Shown piece by piece: positions 41,451 through 55,960 of a DNA stretch of 64,000 nt (its first letter is position 1; each line of letters starts with the position of its first letter). The translations under genes and the position numbers were made by a program. The notes beneath the pieces are model-generated. The model did not search any database, was not told where the DNA came from, and was given only the letters and a program-made list of their open reading frames with translations. Source of the stretch: Selaginella moellendorffii (Eukaryota; Streptophyta; Lycopodiopsida; Selaginellales; Selaginellaceae); NCBI RefSeq assembly GCF_000143415.4, contig NW_003314404.1:176581-240580 (forward strand), written 5' to 3'.

Positions 41451-42853
41451 TTGAAATCTGGGACAGAAAATAGAAGAGAGCAATGGAGAGTGCTAGTAGC
41501 ATTCAGTGTGCACGATTCCAATCAGATCCCTTAAGGATATACCTGGGTTTCTTTTTCTTGTCAAAAGAATACTTCTGCAAAACCCAAGCCGAATATGCTT
41601 GAAATTTTAGAGGTCCTTGTCTTTAAAGTTTAAAAGTGATTGTTCTCTTTTGTGTAAGTTAGATGGGTGTTGCCATCAAAATGTCTTCGGTATTCCAGCA
41701 CTGGCGTGGTGTGGTGCGGTGGCAGAGCTCCACAGAGAAAAGGGCGAGCGAGCAAGCGAGAGGGTCTCTCGGCATATAAAGGCCAAACTCTTAATGCTCA
41801 CCCAACCCATGCACCCCATGATCCTCTTGAATGCCAGTTTTAGGGCAGCCAAGATGGTGGAAGATGGTACAAACGTAAAAACACAGCTTTGGTGGACTGT
41901 CCCAATTCCAATCACTGGCGGTTTTGGTTTGGTGGGGAATCTCTCCCGGAATCTGGGCGAATCTTTCTTTCTCCGCAAGCGAAGCGACCTAGCCAAATGC
42001 CGTGTGTTGTCTCCTTGACAACAGTTTTTTAAGGAGCTGTGTGAGTGTTGCTCGAGCGAATGAATAGAAGAATCAATGGGGCCACAACGAGAATGAGAAT
42101 GCAAGCGATGGAATTAATAATCCACGCCACATACGTGCACACAACGTTGTTATTCCTGGGCTCTCCATGGATTGGAAATATCAAAAGATTATCAACCTTT
42201 ATTTAGTAAATGGAAAAATGTGGGCTGTCGGTAGCCGTTGATTTTGTTGTTTAGTTGTTTGTTGGTTTCATCTTCCCTGCCGGCCGGCCTCAGGAAAAGA
42301 AAAAGAGGGAAAAAAAAAAGAAGAAAATTTGCCCCTTTTGTTTTCACCCAGCTGATTTTCACCGTGTCGCTGTTGCGCTTTTGTCACACTTCGCCGCAGG
42401 GGTTTGAAGGGAACCAGTGGTCGCCGCGACAGTCGCAGCGCGACTTACTATAAGTAAGAAAAAAAGAGGAAATGGGAGCGAATTTCTTTCTTGTTTCCAG
42501 CGAGCCAAAAAATTTCCTGTTTTAAACGGGTGAAGGGAGAGAGGCTATGGCGGAAAGGGAAGCTTGCAAGGCACGGGATCGATCGATGATCCAGTTTCTA
42601 GGGTTTGCATGAGGCGCGGCAGCGGCGCGCACGCAAGGGGGCCGTCTCGGCGCGGCGGAGAAAGGCGAGCAGCGCCCGGGATCGCGGCATTTTGCGCGCG
42701 CCATCGAGTGGGCGCGGGATTGATTCCAGGGCGCGCAGTTGCAACGGCATCCATCGCGATGCGGCTGCGGTGAATTTCCGGTGCTAGGGTTTCGGGGAAT
42801 GCAGGCGCGCGCAATCCGGGGTAGTGAGCAGCATTGTTCCGTCTTCCATCCAG
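41451..42853. other. Interval between the AT-rich island and KCBP, including the probable KCBP leader exon
   Basis: Normal composition returns. Open frames on both strands at about 41617-42104 have no recognisable domain and I do not support them. From about 42440 the sequence looks like a promoter and 5' UTR ('acttactataagtaag'), ending in a good donor at 42853/42854. Confidence 0.4.
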
Positions 42854-43270
42854 GTACGCTTCTTGGATCAGATTGAGAGATTTCCATCGTTTTCCCCCCG
42901 TGATCGTGATTGAGCTCATCGTTTTCTTTGCTGATTCATGCCCGGAGATTCTTTCCTTGTGTTTGGTGTTTTTTCTTTCTTTTCTCTGCTTTCCCTTTTT
43001 TTTTCTGGGGAGGATCTGGTTTGGATTTGAGAATGCCTGGCGATATTCTAGCAATTGCGCATGTGGTATTTTTTTCTTTGGTTTCTTTAAAGATGGTTTG
43101 TTCATGCTGCCAGAGAACACCGCCTTCTTGAGCTGGATTCCCTGAATTTCTTGGCACTTTTGATTGAATCGCGTCACATGGTTTGCATGAGTGATGATTT
43201 CCTTATGATAAGCGTCCCTGTCTTGCTTGTTGTTGCGACAACTTGATAAATACAGCTGCTGCGTTCACAG
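42854..43270 (+). other. Intron in the 5' leader of KCBP
   Basis: The donor 'ccag|gtacgc' at 42853/42854 and acceptor 'ttcacag|gactg' at 43270/43271 bracket a T-rich 417-bp segment directly before the coding start. It is much longer than the 50-90 nt introns inside the gene. Confidence 0.5.
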
Positions 43271-43281
43271 GACTGAGAGCT

Positions 43282-43302
43282 ATGGCTCGTCGCATGGTTT
43301 AG
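43282..43302 (+). promoter_or_regulatory. Six-codon uORF just before KCBP
   Basis: ATG GCT CGT CGC ATG GTT TAG ends 19 nt upstream of the main ATG at 43322, after the leader intron. Its position suggests a brake on initiation. Confidence 0.5.
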
Positions 43303-43321
43303 CAGCTTGCTCGCGTTCACG

Positions 43322-46300
43322 ATGGAGGCAACCGATGTCAAGAGTAGAAGGCCATCGTCGTTCAGTGCCAATACTCCGGTTCATCCAAGATCATCCATGA
43401 CTGGCCTGAGCTCCAGCAACAGCACTCCTGTCCATCCCAGAGCGACTGGAGCAGCTAATGGACATGATTACGACAGCGACGGCAGCGACCTTCCTGCGTA
43501 AGCTACCTTACAACACTCTCCTTGCATTTAGTTCTTGTTCATCAAGTCGGTAGATGACTGGTTTTCGACTTGATATAACACTGATTAGTAGCAGCGAAGT
43601 TTTGGACGATGCTGGTGTCGATGACGCTAGTGTGGAAGGAGATACGAGGTAAAACAGGAAGGCCCCGTTAGTTATACACACTAAGAACTAATGTTGCATA
43701 GAGTTGTGGGATTTAGTTCGTATTTCCTTATATTCTCGCTTTGAACCGTGCAGGACTCCCAGAACGATTTCAAGCACCTTAGTTCCTGATTTGGCCGGAG
43801 CCATTCCCATACTTGACAAGTTCCAGGTATTTGATGCTCACGATGAATCGTACCTCAATCCATCTTTTTTCCTTTATATATTTTAATTTTTTGTTCTTTT
43901 TCAGGTAGATGCATTTATCAAGCTGATGCGAAAGCAGCTACAATCGGGTGGCAAACGTGGATTTTTCACCAAAAAATCGGTGGTCCCTCAAGGCCGGGAA
44001 AGCTATTCCGTGGAAGACATGCTTTGTTTTCAAAAGGTTCACAAATCATCTATGATTTTGTTCCATTAGCTGATTTAATGGGTTTCCAGGAACCAATACC
44101 GACATCTCTTCTCAGAATAAACGCAGATCTTGTTAGCCGTGCTGTCAAGCTGTTTCAAGCTATTCTCAAGTACATGGGCATCGATGCCCAAACGCCGAGT
44201 CCGTTAAATTCTCAAGACCAATTGGCGATTGTTTTGAAGATCTATAAGCATACCTTGAAACGCGTTGAACTGAGGGATGAGGTTTTTGCCCAGATTTCGA
44301 AGCAAACGCGCAACAATCCTGACAGGTTTGTGTCTTTTATACATGTTGCCACCTTACAAAGTCGATTCGTCCTGTAGACCTTTGCTACTAAAGGCTTGGG
44401 AGCTGTTATATTTGTGCGCCTCTGCAATGCCGCCTGGGAAAGACTTTGCAGCATACTTATCAGAGTACGTGCATGATGTGGCCAGCTCTCAAAACAGTGA
44501 TGCAGAAATTCAGGCATTGGCTTTGAAGACTTGGAATGCATTAAAAAGAACAGCCAAAGCAGGGCCACGACGGACAATTCCTGCACAGGAAGAGGTTGAA
44601 GCTCTCCTAGGTGGACGGAAGCTGAAGACAATTGCGTTTTTCCTAGACGAAACGTTTGAAGGGATTACGTATGACATGTCCACAACCGTCATGGATGCTG
44701 TCGAGGTAATTTTTATGTAGAATGTTCCATTACTCAAAGCTCCTGTTGCAGGAATTGGCGGGAATTATCAAGCTATCTGCGTACAGCTCATTCAGTCTAT
44801 TTGAATGCAGGCGTGTTCTAGTAGGAACGAAAGCTGTTGATAGTGGGAATGGTACGATCTCTCTAGGTTGGTCTTTGTTTACCTTTCTTATTGGCGATTG
44901 CAGATGAGCATCTTGGGCTTGATGAAAATAAATATATTGGAGATATTGTTGCGGAGTTCAAAGCAATCAAGGAACGCAACAAAGGAGAACTACTTCAATG
45001 CAAGCTTCTCTTTAAGAAACGCTTGTTTCGGGAATCGGACGAGGCTATTACTGACCCAATGTTTGTACAGCTGTCGTATGTTCAGGTACGGGGGTTTTTT
45101 GTTTTTACTTTTTCTGTCTCAACTCTTCCTTTATCAGTCACAACATGATTATCTCCTTGGAAACTATCCTGTTGGTAGAGATGATGCAGCGCAGTTGGCT
45201 GCTCTAGAAGTGATTGCTGATATTGGCCCTGCGAACGAAGCTGAACCTATAATGTGTGTAAGAACCTCAGAATAACGTCCGGGATTTAACATTTTTCTTT
45301 CAGGGACTGGTCAGCCCTAGTCGATCGCTATCTGCCAAAACAAGTTGCCATCACAAGGGCAAGACATGATTGGGATTCTGACATTTTTGCGCGGTACAAA
45401 GCGATGGTGAGTGTTTGCTTTCTAGGTTAAGATTCTTACTTTTTTGTTCTTATCTGAAGGGTCATTTATCGAAAGATGATGCAAGACAACAATTGCTACG
45501 TATTTTACGATCCTTGCCATATGGCCAATCCATATTTTTCAACGTCCGGAAGATAGAAGATCCGATTGGTCTTCTTCCCGGAAGAATTATCTTAGGGATA
45601 AACAAAAGAGGGGTACGTGCAAGTATATTCATGTTCGCGGTTTTGACATGTGTTTCTTAACAGGTTCATTTTTTCCGGCCAGTACCTAAAGAATATTTAC
45701 ATTCGGCTGAGCTTAGAGACATCATGCAATTTGGAAGTAGCAATACCGCAGTGTTTTTTAAAATGCGTGTGGCGGGAGTTTTGCACATTTTTCAGTTTGA
45801 AACTAAACAGGTGTTTTTGTGGCTTTCCGTGTAGTTCTTCTCTAAATTTCTGTCGCAGGGCGAAGAAATATGCGTGGCTCTCCAGACACACATAAACGAT
45901 GTGATGCTGCGGAGATATTCAAGAACGCGTTCTGTTGCTAACGGCGCCATACAAAGCAACGGGGAATCTGCCGTGCCGAACTTTAAGCCTCCCGGAATCG
46001 AGGTTTATGAGAAACATGTGCAGGATATGTCAAGGCTTTTGGATGAATCCCAGAAGAAAGCAGACCAGGCAAGTCGATTTTTTGGTGGACTTGAGAACTA
46101 AATCATTGTATTAATATACGCAGCTTGCTGGAGAGTTAAGGGAGAAAGACAAGAGGCAAACATCATTGCTAGAAGAATTGGAGGGCTTCAAGGATAGACT
46201 CCGAGCTGAACAACAAACAGTTACTGATATAACACAAGAGAGAGAAAAGCTGCGGAAGGCTGTTGAGGAGAAGGAAACCGCACTACAGGTACGACTGATG

Positions 46301-48576
46301 TATTTTGACTATCTAACAACATAAATTTTCAGGCCGCTCTTGCGGAAAAATCTGCGGATGATGAGCATGGTCGCGAGGAGGCAGCTCCGACAAAGAAAGG
46401 CATTCTAAGAGGTTCTATTGGAAGAAGGGACAGGGACCTGCCATTTGCCGAGAAAGCATCTAGTGCACTGGAAGCACAGGTGAACTGCAAGGTTTCTTTT
46501 CTCTGCCTTCGCTTCATACAATAATTTCAGGTCAAGGACTTGAGAAATGAACTGAAGTGGAAAAGCGAGGAGGCCAGGCTGGCGGAAGAGAGGAACAAAA
46601 AGCTGATGAATGAGAAGCAGCTACTTGAACAAAAAGTTTCCCGTGTCGAAAAACTGAAAGGCGAAGAAGTAGGTTCTTGGAGAATTTTGCACTTTGACGA
46701 GTATCTGATTGATGTCTTGCCAGACTAAGGTCCTCGAGAAAAAGTTCGAAGAAGAGCGGAGCATGCTCAGAGTGCGGATATCGGAGTTGGAGAAAAAGCT
46801 GAATGAAAGGACTCAGGAGATAAGTGTTGCAGAAGCAGCGCTCAGCTTGCGGACTTCTGAGCTGGAAGCTATGCAATGTAGCATGAAAGAGCTCGAAGAG
46901 TTGAGGGAAATTAAAGAGGTATGTTATTTTGCGACTATGCATTTTCTGACATTCTTCGTGTGTTTCCTAATCAGGATATCGATAGAAAGAATGCCCAGAC
47001 AGCTGAACTATTAAGAAGACAAGCTGATCAGCTCGCTGAACTAGAATCCCATTACAAGGAAGAACAGATATTGAGAAAGCGATACTTCAATATGATGGAA
47101 GGTACTTCTTCTTCTGTTCCTTTTCCTTCAGTGTTCCATACGAATGAACGTATTCCATTGCAGATATGAAAGGAAAAATTCGAGTATACTGTAGATCGCG
47201 CCCACTTGTTGAGAAAGAGCTGAACGAGAACCAGAAAGCAGTGATCATATCTGCAGATGAATTCACTGTCGAACACATATGGAAGGATGACAAGACAAAG
47301 CAGTTTCAGTTTGATCATGTTTTTGACGAGCATGCATCTCAAGATGCTATCTTCGAAGACACCAAGGTAATGATGTCTCTTTGACGTTATTTTGTTACTA
47401 ACATGTTCTATCATCCAGTATTTGGTGCAATCGGCAGTCGACGGATACAACGTGTGCATTTTCGCTTATGGTCAAACTGGGTCCGGCAAAACATTTACAA
47501 TATATGGTCCGGAAAATAATCCTGGGCTCACGCCGAGAGCCACGCGGGAATTATTCAGCATCATAAAGCGGGACAGAAACAAGTTCACAGTATCTCTGAA
47601 GGTGTGTAAATCATATGCATTTGTCTTGTTTCTCTAATGATGGTTCCCTTAACAGGTCTACATGCTTGAGCTCTACCAGGACAATCTTTTCGATCTTCTT
47701 TTGCTTCGGAATGCCAAGCGGCAAAAGCTTGAAATCAAGAAGGATTCTAAGGTAATTTTTGTCGGCAGTTTTCTGAAGTCCAAGCTTTCTTTATTTGTTT
47801 ACAGGGTATGGTCGTTGTCGAGAACGTTACGCTAATACCCGTGTCGACAAGAGAAGAGCTTGACAACCTTATTCAAAAGGGGCTGGAGAAACGACATACT
47901 TCTGGAACCCAGATGAATGCCGAGAGCTCCAGATCGCACTTGGTCCTGTCAATAATAATTGAAAGCACGAACATGCAAACGCAGAACGTGGTCAAAGGAA
48001 AGGTACGGAGTTCTCCTTACGGCAGTAGTTTTATAAGTGGGCTTACGGCGTGGTTTTTGCAGCTGAGCTTCGTGGATTTGGCTGGATCGGAGAGAATAAA
48101 AAAGTCTGGATCAACCGGAGAGCAATTGAAGGAGGCCCAGAGCATAAACAAGTCCCTCTCGGCGCTAGGCGACGTGATCAGCGCACTGGCCACGGAAGAG
48201 CAGCACATACCGTACCGGAACCACAAGCTGACGATGCTCATGAGCGACTCGCTGGGTGGCAATGCCAAGACGCTCATGTTTGTCAACGTGTCCCCGGCGG
48301 AGTCCAATCTGGAGGAGACTCACAACTCGCTATGGTAAGCAAGCGCGATCCAGTGTGTGGATTGATGGATTTGTTCTTTGCTCTTTCCGCAGCTACGCAA
48401 CGCGCGTGCGGTCAATTATCAATGACCCGACCAAGAACACGAACACGAAGGAGATCGTGAGGCTCAAGAAGATGCTGGGATACTGGAAGGAGCAGGCGGG
48501 CAAAAAGGCGGACGAGGACGAGCTGGAAGAGATCAAAGACGAGCGGACTGGCAAGGACAAGATGGAGTCCTCGTAG
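43322..48576 (+). CDS. KCBP: Kinesin-like calmodulin-binding protein (KCBP/ZWICHEL, kinesin-14)
   Basis: KCBP is a Ca2+/calmodulin-regulated minus-end microtubule motor of plants, acting in trichome shape, phragmoplast and polar growth. More than 20 exons with short introns read through: a Ser/Pro-rich start '[15 protein letters not shown]', MyTH4 ('[11 protein letters not shown]', '[20 protein letters not shown]', '[19 protein letters not shown]'), a FERM region (about 44.5-45.95 kb), a coiled coil (about 45.99-47.1 kb) and a C-terminal motor with P-loop '[16 protein letters not shown]', switch I '[10 protein letters not shown]' and switch II '[14 protein letters not shown]'. The regulatory tail '[20 protein letters not shown]' is the calmodulin-binding helix. 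No breaks are seen. The motor at the C-terminus with a MyTH4-FERM tail at the N-terminus is specific to KCBP. Confidence 0.93.
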
Positions 48577-51457
48577 AGCAGGCAAAGTTTCGGAAGAACA
48601 CACGGAAAAAGAGAAGAAAAAAAACGAGAAAAGGAGAGGAAAAGCTACTAATTCGGTGGTGATTTTTTTTTGGTCAGTGTAGTGGGCTTTTCGATCATGT
48701 AAGTATACAAGTTTTAACAAGAAGACTTTGAGAAGCTTTGTATTGTATCATCTACCATATTGTTTGCAATCAAATATTTGCTATATCTTCGTCCCTGATG
48801 ACTCTTTTTTCCAGCTCAACTTGCCTATAAAACAAGTATTTGAATGATCATATAAACAAGATATCATGGGACTATCTAGTGATTGATTCTTGTTCTTGAC
48901 GTAAGTAGACCATAGGAAATGGAGCTTTAGAACTTTTGTGCCGACAGAGGGCGATCGAAGATTGCCCAAGTGATGGCGGTGGTGTTGTCTGAAACAGATG
49001 AAACATCAAAGCAAAGAAAGGGACCATTTAGAAAACAAAGAGAAGAGAGAAAAAGAAACAAGAAAAAAAAAAAAGGGGAGAACAATAGAATACGTACGTA
49101 GAAACTTGGAAGGAGGAGATTTCCTGCCTTTCCAGATTCAAAGTGATTGATAGGATACGATGCGCGTCCTGTTGTTGTAGCCAAGGAGAAGAAAAAAAGC
49201 TTGCAATCTTTAGCAGTGAATGACAAGAACATCAAAATCATGCATGTTACTCTCTCTGATGCAAAGCCTGTCCATGGTTCTCTCACCCACATGAATGTGA
49301 CAGCATGGAAGCACTACTTGGTACCAGAAGCAAAAAATATGACAAGAAAGAAGCCAGCCCCTTGCAATAAGATTGAGCGAGCGAACGAATGAATGCAAGG
49401 AAACAAAAGGTATAAAATCCCATACCTGGCACAAGGAGAGGCGCCCCACATCCCTTCTTACTTCTCTCGCGCTCTCCCTTCCCAAGGCTTTTCCTCTCAG
49501 TCGGCAGTCCTGCATGGCCCCTGTGCCTTACTTTCCTTCCATTTTTCTCTTCTCTTTCTTATCTCCGCCTCTGTGTCTCCAAAAACTATTCACCGTAGCA
49601 TATTTCCCTTTATTCCGGCTTCGATTTTGTTTGCTTCCCTCCCGACCCTTGCTTTCCTTTGTTTTTCTTTCTCCCTCTCTCGTCCTGCGGTTCAGCCGAG
49701 AAGAAGGGGCCCCTCTCGCTTTGCAGAGAGGAGGAGGAGGCCCAACAACACTGCTGCCCTGTGCCACTGCTACTGGCCCTGTTTCTTTCGTCCTGTTTAA
49801 TAATATTGTCGTCCCCAGCCGTCGTGTCGATGCGCAAGCCTCTTTTTTCTCTGGATACGATACGCTCCCACCTCCAATTTCCTGTTCTCTTTCATTTTAC
49901 CTTTAAAAGTGGGTGGTTTTCGAAGGGTCAAGCTGTTCCCAGCTTTGCTTCTTCCTCTTAGTCATTTAATAACTGCGAGCCTTTGTCAAATGGATCCAAA
50001 GTGGTCTTCTCCCCGTCTTGTTCTTCACCATGCTCTCTACACGCTAAGAGGTGACCATTATAAATAATGGCACGAGGGAAAAAACTAAAGCGGTGAACTT
50101 ATCTCAGAATCAGCAACAAGCGATCTCCCGGTCCCTCCTCGGCTACAAATTGACAAGACAAGCCAAAGCCGCATACCCGGTGATCGAGACGGAAATTCCA
50201 TTCCAGACAAGGAGCTACTACTATCTGGGGAGCCAACAGGAAACAAAACGCACGGAGTTAATAATAAGCCAAAGAATGTGAGAAGCAGAAGCTTTGGTAG
50301 AGCAAATATATGATACATACCTCTTCTCGCAGTCAGCGCCTCAAGACAAACGGCATCCGTTGGGTGAGTGAACGACTGAATCCTCAGTACCCCCACTTAG
50401 CATTTGGCAGCTGCTGCTTTGCAAATTGCATTCCTTGCACCATCCTCCTATAAAGACGCCCACCAGAAAGTGAGAGAGAAGCTTTCACGTCGTGGACCCT
50501 GTATCAGCCTCACACCCTCCAAGGAGAATGAGCGAGCAGCTTCGTATCCCAGGCTTTTGCTCGACACAACTCGGATCAAGCGTCTTTGCAGCTCAGCTTT
50601 TCTCCTTTCTTCCCTGCTGATACTCGACGGGAAAGGCCCACTCGCAGGAGCACCAGGGTCCTTGAAAGCTGAGAGATAAGAAAAAACTTCTGTAGAGCTA
50701 GAGCTGTCACTAGAGCCAATATTCCTACCCTGTCTCGTCACTGCAGTGCTCCTTACTATTGACCACCACGGCCCGGCCATGAATTCCCACGCATCAAAGC
50801 TGCTGTTGTCACACAATCCAACGGCGCCGCTTATGAGCTGTCCAGTTTACCGGCTTGGAAAAAAATCAGTCCACCCGACCCGATTCCGATCTTTCCCGGG
50901 ATTCCCCGCTATGCAAAAGCTTTCTAGCTCCTCGTAGCTTGTTTCATATTCCTGCGCCCACTCGCGCTTCGCCAATCTACCTCTTAACCACCTTTTACGA
51001 GCTGCTTTCTTTCCAATCTCTTCCTTTCGTCCTCCTCTGCTGCTTATGCTATTGCTGCTTTCGCTCATCTCGCTTGCTTCCACTCCACCTTCGGCCCCGG
51101 ACAGGAGAGGAGAGCCTTCATCCCTTTCCTGGCTCCAACAATGCGCTCCATCATCGCCTTTCGGATTCTCTCTCCCACGCAATTCCTCATGTAGCGCTCT
51201 ACATGGCCTGGTGCGCTTAATGAAACAGTTTCGTAGTCTGTCTTGTCACTGTCTCTCCTTCCTGCGGCCGAGCTCGTGAAACTCTGCTCAATTTGCGGTT
51301 CGCTTTTGGAAGACAGCCAGGAAGTGGAACCGAGTCGCCTGCCCCCCTGCTTATTATATCAACCATGCTGATCCTCGCAGGCAATCACGGAGTGGTAGCA
51401 GCGGAAGAAGCAGCAGCAGCTGAGTCGCCGTCATCCATCCTTTGCTAGCTTTCTACC
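48577..51457. other. 2.9-kb non-coding interval between KCBP and the receptor kinase
   Basis: The left end presumably holds the KCBP 3' UTR. From about 49.4 to 51.4 kb the plus strand is strongly pyrimidine-rich (CTT/TCC runs), giving long but low-complexity open frames that I do not accept as genes. TATA-like elements occur near 50059 ('tataaataa') and 50453 ('tataaag') on the plus strand and could serve a long leader of the receptor kinase. No miRNA or snRNA that I recognise is present. Confidence 0.45.
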
Positions 51458-54400
51458 ATGAAGAAGCCGTCGTTGTCGTCGTCGTCGTCGTCGGGCATGC
51501 TGGTTAGAAAGCTCTGCTTCATAGTGGTCACTGTAGCCGCCTTGATCCGTTGCTGCGCTGCCGATCCCCCGGAACAAGAGGCTCTCCGCGAGTTTTTGCT
51601 TGCTGCCAAAGGCTCCGAACTGCTCAAGTCATGGAGCACGTCAAGCTCGAGCCCCTGTTCTTGGCTAGGTGTCTCGTGCTCCTCCAACGGACATGTGGTG
51701 GAGTTGTCGCTGGGAGGCCTCCCGTTGTATGGCAGAATTCCAACAGTGTTTGGTTTCCTGTCCGAGCTGAAAGTGTTGAATCTCTCGTCCACCAACCTCA
51801 CCGGGAGCATCCCCGAAGAACTTGGGAGCTGTAGCAAGCTCCAGCTGCTCGATCTCAGCGTCAACAGCCTCACCGGAAGAGTCCCGAGCAGCATCGGTCG
51901 CTTGAAAGAGTTGCGCTCGCTCAATCTCCAAGACAATCAGTTGCAAGGCTCCATCCCGAAGGAAATTGGCAACTGTACTTCCTTGGAGGAGCTCCAGCTT
52001 TTCGACAACCAGCTCAACGGTAGTATCCCTCCGGAGATCGGCCAGCTCGGGAAGTTGCAAGCGTTTCGAGCAGGCGGCAACATGGCATTGTCGGGACCGC
52101 TTCCCCCGGAGCTCTCCAATTGCAGGAACTTGACTGTCCTTGGGCTGGCGGTGACGGCACTGTCCGGAAGCATACCAGGCTCGTACGGGGAGCTCAAGAA
52201 CCTCGAAAGTTTGATCCTTTACGGCGCTGGCATCTCGGGTCGAATTCCTCCGGAACTCGGTGGCTGCACCAAGCTCCAGTCCATCTATCTCTACGAGAAC
52301 AGGCTGACGGGTCCAATACCACCGGAACTGGGACGTCTCAAGCAGCTCAGGAGCCTCCTCGTGTGGCAAAACGCGATAACAGGTAGCGTCCCTCGCGAGC
52401 TCAGCCAGTGCCCGCTGCTCGAAGTCATCGACTTCTCGAGCAACGACCTCTCCGGTGACATCCCACCCGAGATAGGAATGCTGAGGAACCTCCAGCAGTT
52501 TTACTTGAGCCAGAACAACATCACCGGCATCATCCCCCCGGAGCTCGGCAACTGTTCCAGCTTGACGTTTCTGGAGCTTGACACCAACATGCTCACAGGC
52601 CCCATACCCCCGGAGCTCGGCCAGCTTTCCAACCTCAAGCTCCTCCACCTGTGGCAGAACAAGCTGACCGGCAACATCCCCGCATCACTCGGACGTTGTA
52701 GCCTGCTCGAGATGCTCGACCTGTCCATGAACCAGCTCACCGGAACTATTCCTGCCGAGATCTTCAACTTGTCAAAGCTCCAGAGGATGCTCCTCCTTTT
52801 CAACAATCTTTCAGGTACGCTCCCTAACAACGCCGGGAACTGCATCAGCTTGCTGCGGCTGCGCTTGAACAACAACATGCTGTCGGGAAGCCTGCCTATC
52901 AGTCTGGGCCAGCTCCGAAATCTCAACTTCCTCGATTTGCACGACAACATGTTTTCGGGACCACTTCCCACGGGAATCTCAAACCTCAGCTCGCTGCAAA
53001 TGCTCGACGTGCATGATAACCAGCTGTCTGGACCGTTCCCTGCCGAGTTTGGCTCGCTTTCGAATCTGGAAATCCTGGATGCCTCGTTCAACAACCTGAG
53101 TGGTCCTATTCCTGCGGAGATTGGCAAAATGAACCTCTTAAGTCAGCTCAATCTAAGCATGAACCAGCTTTCAGGGAACATACCTCCGGAGATGGGACGT
53201 TGCAAAGAGCTCTTGCTCCTCGACCTCAGCAGTAACCAGTTGTCCGGGAACCTTCCACCAGACCTGGGAATGATAACCAGCCTGACCATCACCCTCGACC
53301 TCCACAAGAACAGATTCATAGGGCTCATTCCATCAGCTTTCGCACGTCTCTCTCAGCTGGAGCGTCTGGACATCTCTTCGAACGAGCTGACAGGAAACCT
53401 CGACGTCCTCGGCAAGCTCAACAGCCTCAACTTCGTCAACGTCTCGTTCAACCACTTCTCGGGATCCTTGCCGAGTACTCAAGTCTTCCAGACAATGGGC
53501 CTCAACTCCTACATGGGAAACCCCGGCCTCTGCTCGTTCTCGTCGTCGGGTAATTCCTGCACGCTGACTTATGCCATGGGATCCTCCAAGAAGTCGTCCA
53601 TCAAGCCAATCATCGGTCTGCTGTTCGGAGGAGCTGCTTTCATCCTCTTCATGGGGCTTATCCTCCTGTACAAGAAGTGCCACCCTTACGACGATCAGAA
53701 CTTCCGAGACCACCAGCACGACATCCCCTGGCCATGGAAGATCACCTTCTTCCAGCGTCTCAACTTCACTATGGACGACGTGCTCAAGAACCTGGTTGAC
53801 ACGAACATAATCGGCCAGGGACGGTCCGGAGTCGTGTACAAAGCAGCGATGCCAAGCGGTGAAGTGGTCGCCGTGAAAAAACTCCGCAGGTACGACAGAA
53901 GCGAGCACAACCAGAGCGAGTTCACGGCGGAGATCAACACCCTGGGAAAAATCCGCCACCGGAACATCGTCAGGCTCTTGGGCTACTGCACCAACAAGAC
54001 GATCGAGCTGCTCATGTATGACTACATGCCGAACGGTAGCCTCGCGGACTTCCTGCAAGAAAAGAAGACGGCAAACAACTGGGAGATCAGATACAAGATC
54101 GCTCTAGGAGCAGCGCAAGGACTTTCATACCTCCACCACGACTGCGTGCCAGCGATCCTCCACCGGGATATCAAGCCGAACAACATCTTGCTGGATTCCA
54201 GATACGAGCCTTACGTCGCCGACTTTGGTCTCGCAAAACTCATCGGCTCTTCCACCTCTGCGGCCGATCCCATGTCCAAAGTTGCCGGATCATATGGCTA
54301 CATTGCTCCAGGTACCACTTTGTTCTTCCTCCGTCTTTTCGGTCGAGAAAGTTGGCTGATCGATCGTCTTCGTACGTACTTGCAGAGTATAGTTACACGC

Positions 54401-54858
54401 TCAAGATCTCTGAGAAGAGCGACGTTTACAGCTATGGAGTGGTGCTGCTGGAGCTACTGACCGGCAGAGAAGCTGTCGTTCAGGACATCCACATCGTGAA
54501 ATGGGTCCAGGGAGCTCTCCGTGGCAGCAATCCCAGCGTGGAAGTCCTGGACCCGAGGCTGCGAGGAATGCCGGACCTCTTCATCGACGAGATGCTCCAG
54601 ATCCTCGGCGTGGCGCTGATGTGCGTGAGCCAGCTCCCGGCCGATCGACCGTCGATGAAGGACGTGGTGGCATTCCTCCAAGAGGTGAAGCACATCCCGG
54701 AGGAGGCATCGAGCATCAAGGTCCCAGCCGCCGCCCCTGCCGCCGCCGCCGGCGACCAGCTCTCGGATCAAATGCCCCTATTTTGCAAGAATCACACCGC
54801 CAGCACCTACGAATTCGTGTTCGATGACAACAGCAGCTCGCAATCCGGGGGATGCTGA
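51458..54858 (+). CDS. LRR receptor-like kinase, subfamily XI (RGI/RGF-receptor-like)
   Basis: A surface receptor kinase for peptide ligands. Two exons: 51458-54311 and 54386-54858. Signal peptide residues 1-36, LRR N-cap 'SPCSWLGVSC', about 23 extracellular LRRs of plant type (LxGxIPxxLG), transmembrane helix 'IIGLLFGGAAFILFMGLILL', juxtamembrane 'PWPWKITFFQRLNFTMDDVL', then a kinase with 'IGQGRSGVVYKA', Lys in 'VAVKKLRR', 'LHRDIKPNNILLD', 'VADFGLAKL' and, across the intron, 'GYIAPEYSYTLKISEKSDVY'. The HRD Arg and DFG Asp are present, so it should be an active RD kinase. The single intron inside kinase subdomain VIII and the PW..F.QKLNF-type juxtamembrane fit subfamily XI near the root-meristem growth factor receptors; the ligand is not readable from sequence. 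The poly-Ser run after Met is a TCG repeat. Confidence 0.9.
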
Positions 54859-55090
54859 TGGCCGATCGCGAAGGAGCGCTGCGCCGCGCGAGATGATGAT
54901 CCATCGTGAAGCCAAGAAAATTTTGCTCGAATGGAAGAACCCTAAAGTGTACGGTCGCTTTGTAAAATTAAATTCTTTTACGCCCTTTGTCACTTGGTAG
55001 GGTGTCATTCCAGGGTTAGGGAGCTAGGTTTCTTCGAGCGCGCAAGGGCGGTGCGAGTGGATCTTTTTCATCGCTCCTCCTCCTGGATAG

Positions 55091-55960
<870 letters not shown>

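Noticed and set aside
41617-42104. Open frames of 133 and 142 codons on opposite strands.
   Set aside because: Neither has a recognisable motif, splice context or start context, and each mirrors the other.
49373-49961. Overlapping open frames of 100-177 codons on the plus strand.
   Set aside because: They reflect CT-rich low-complexity DNA; residues are mostly Ser/Leu/Phe/Pro with no domain pattern.
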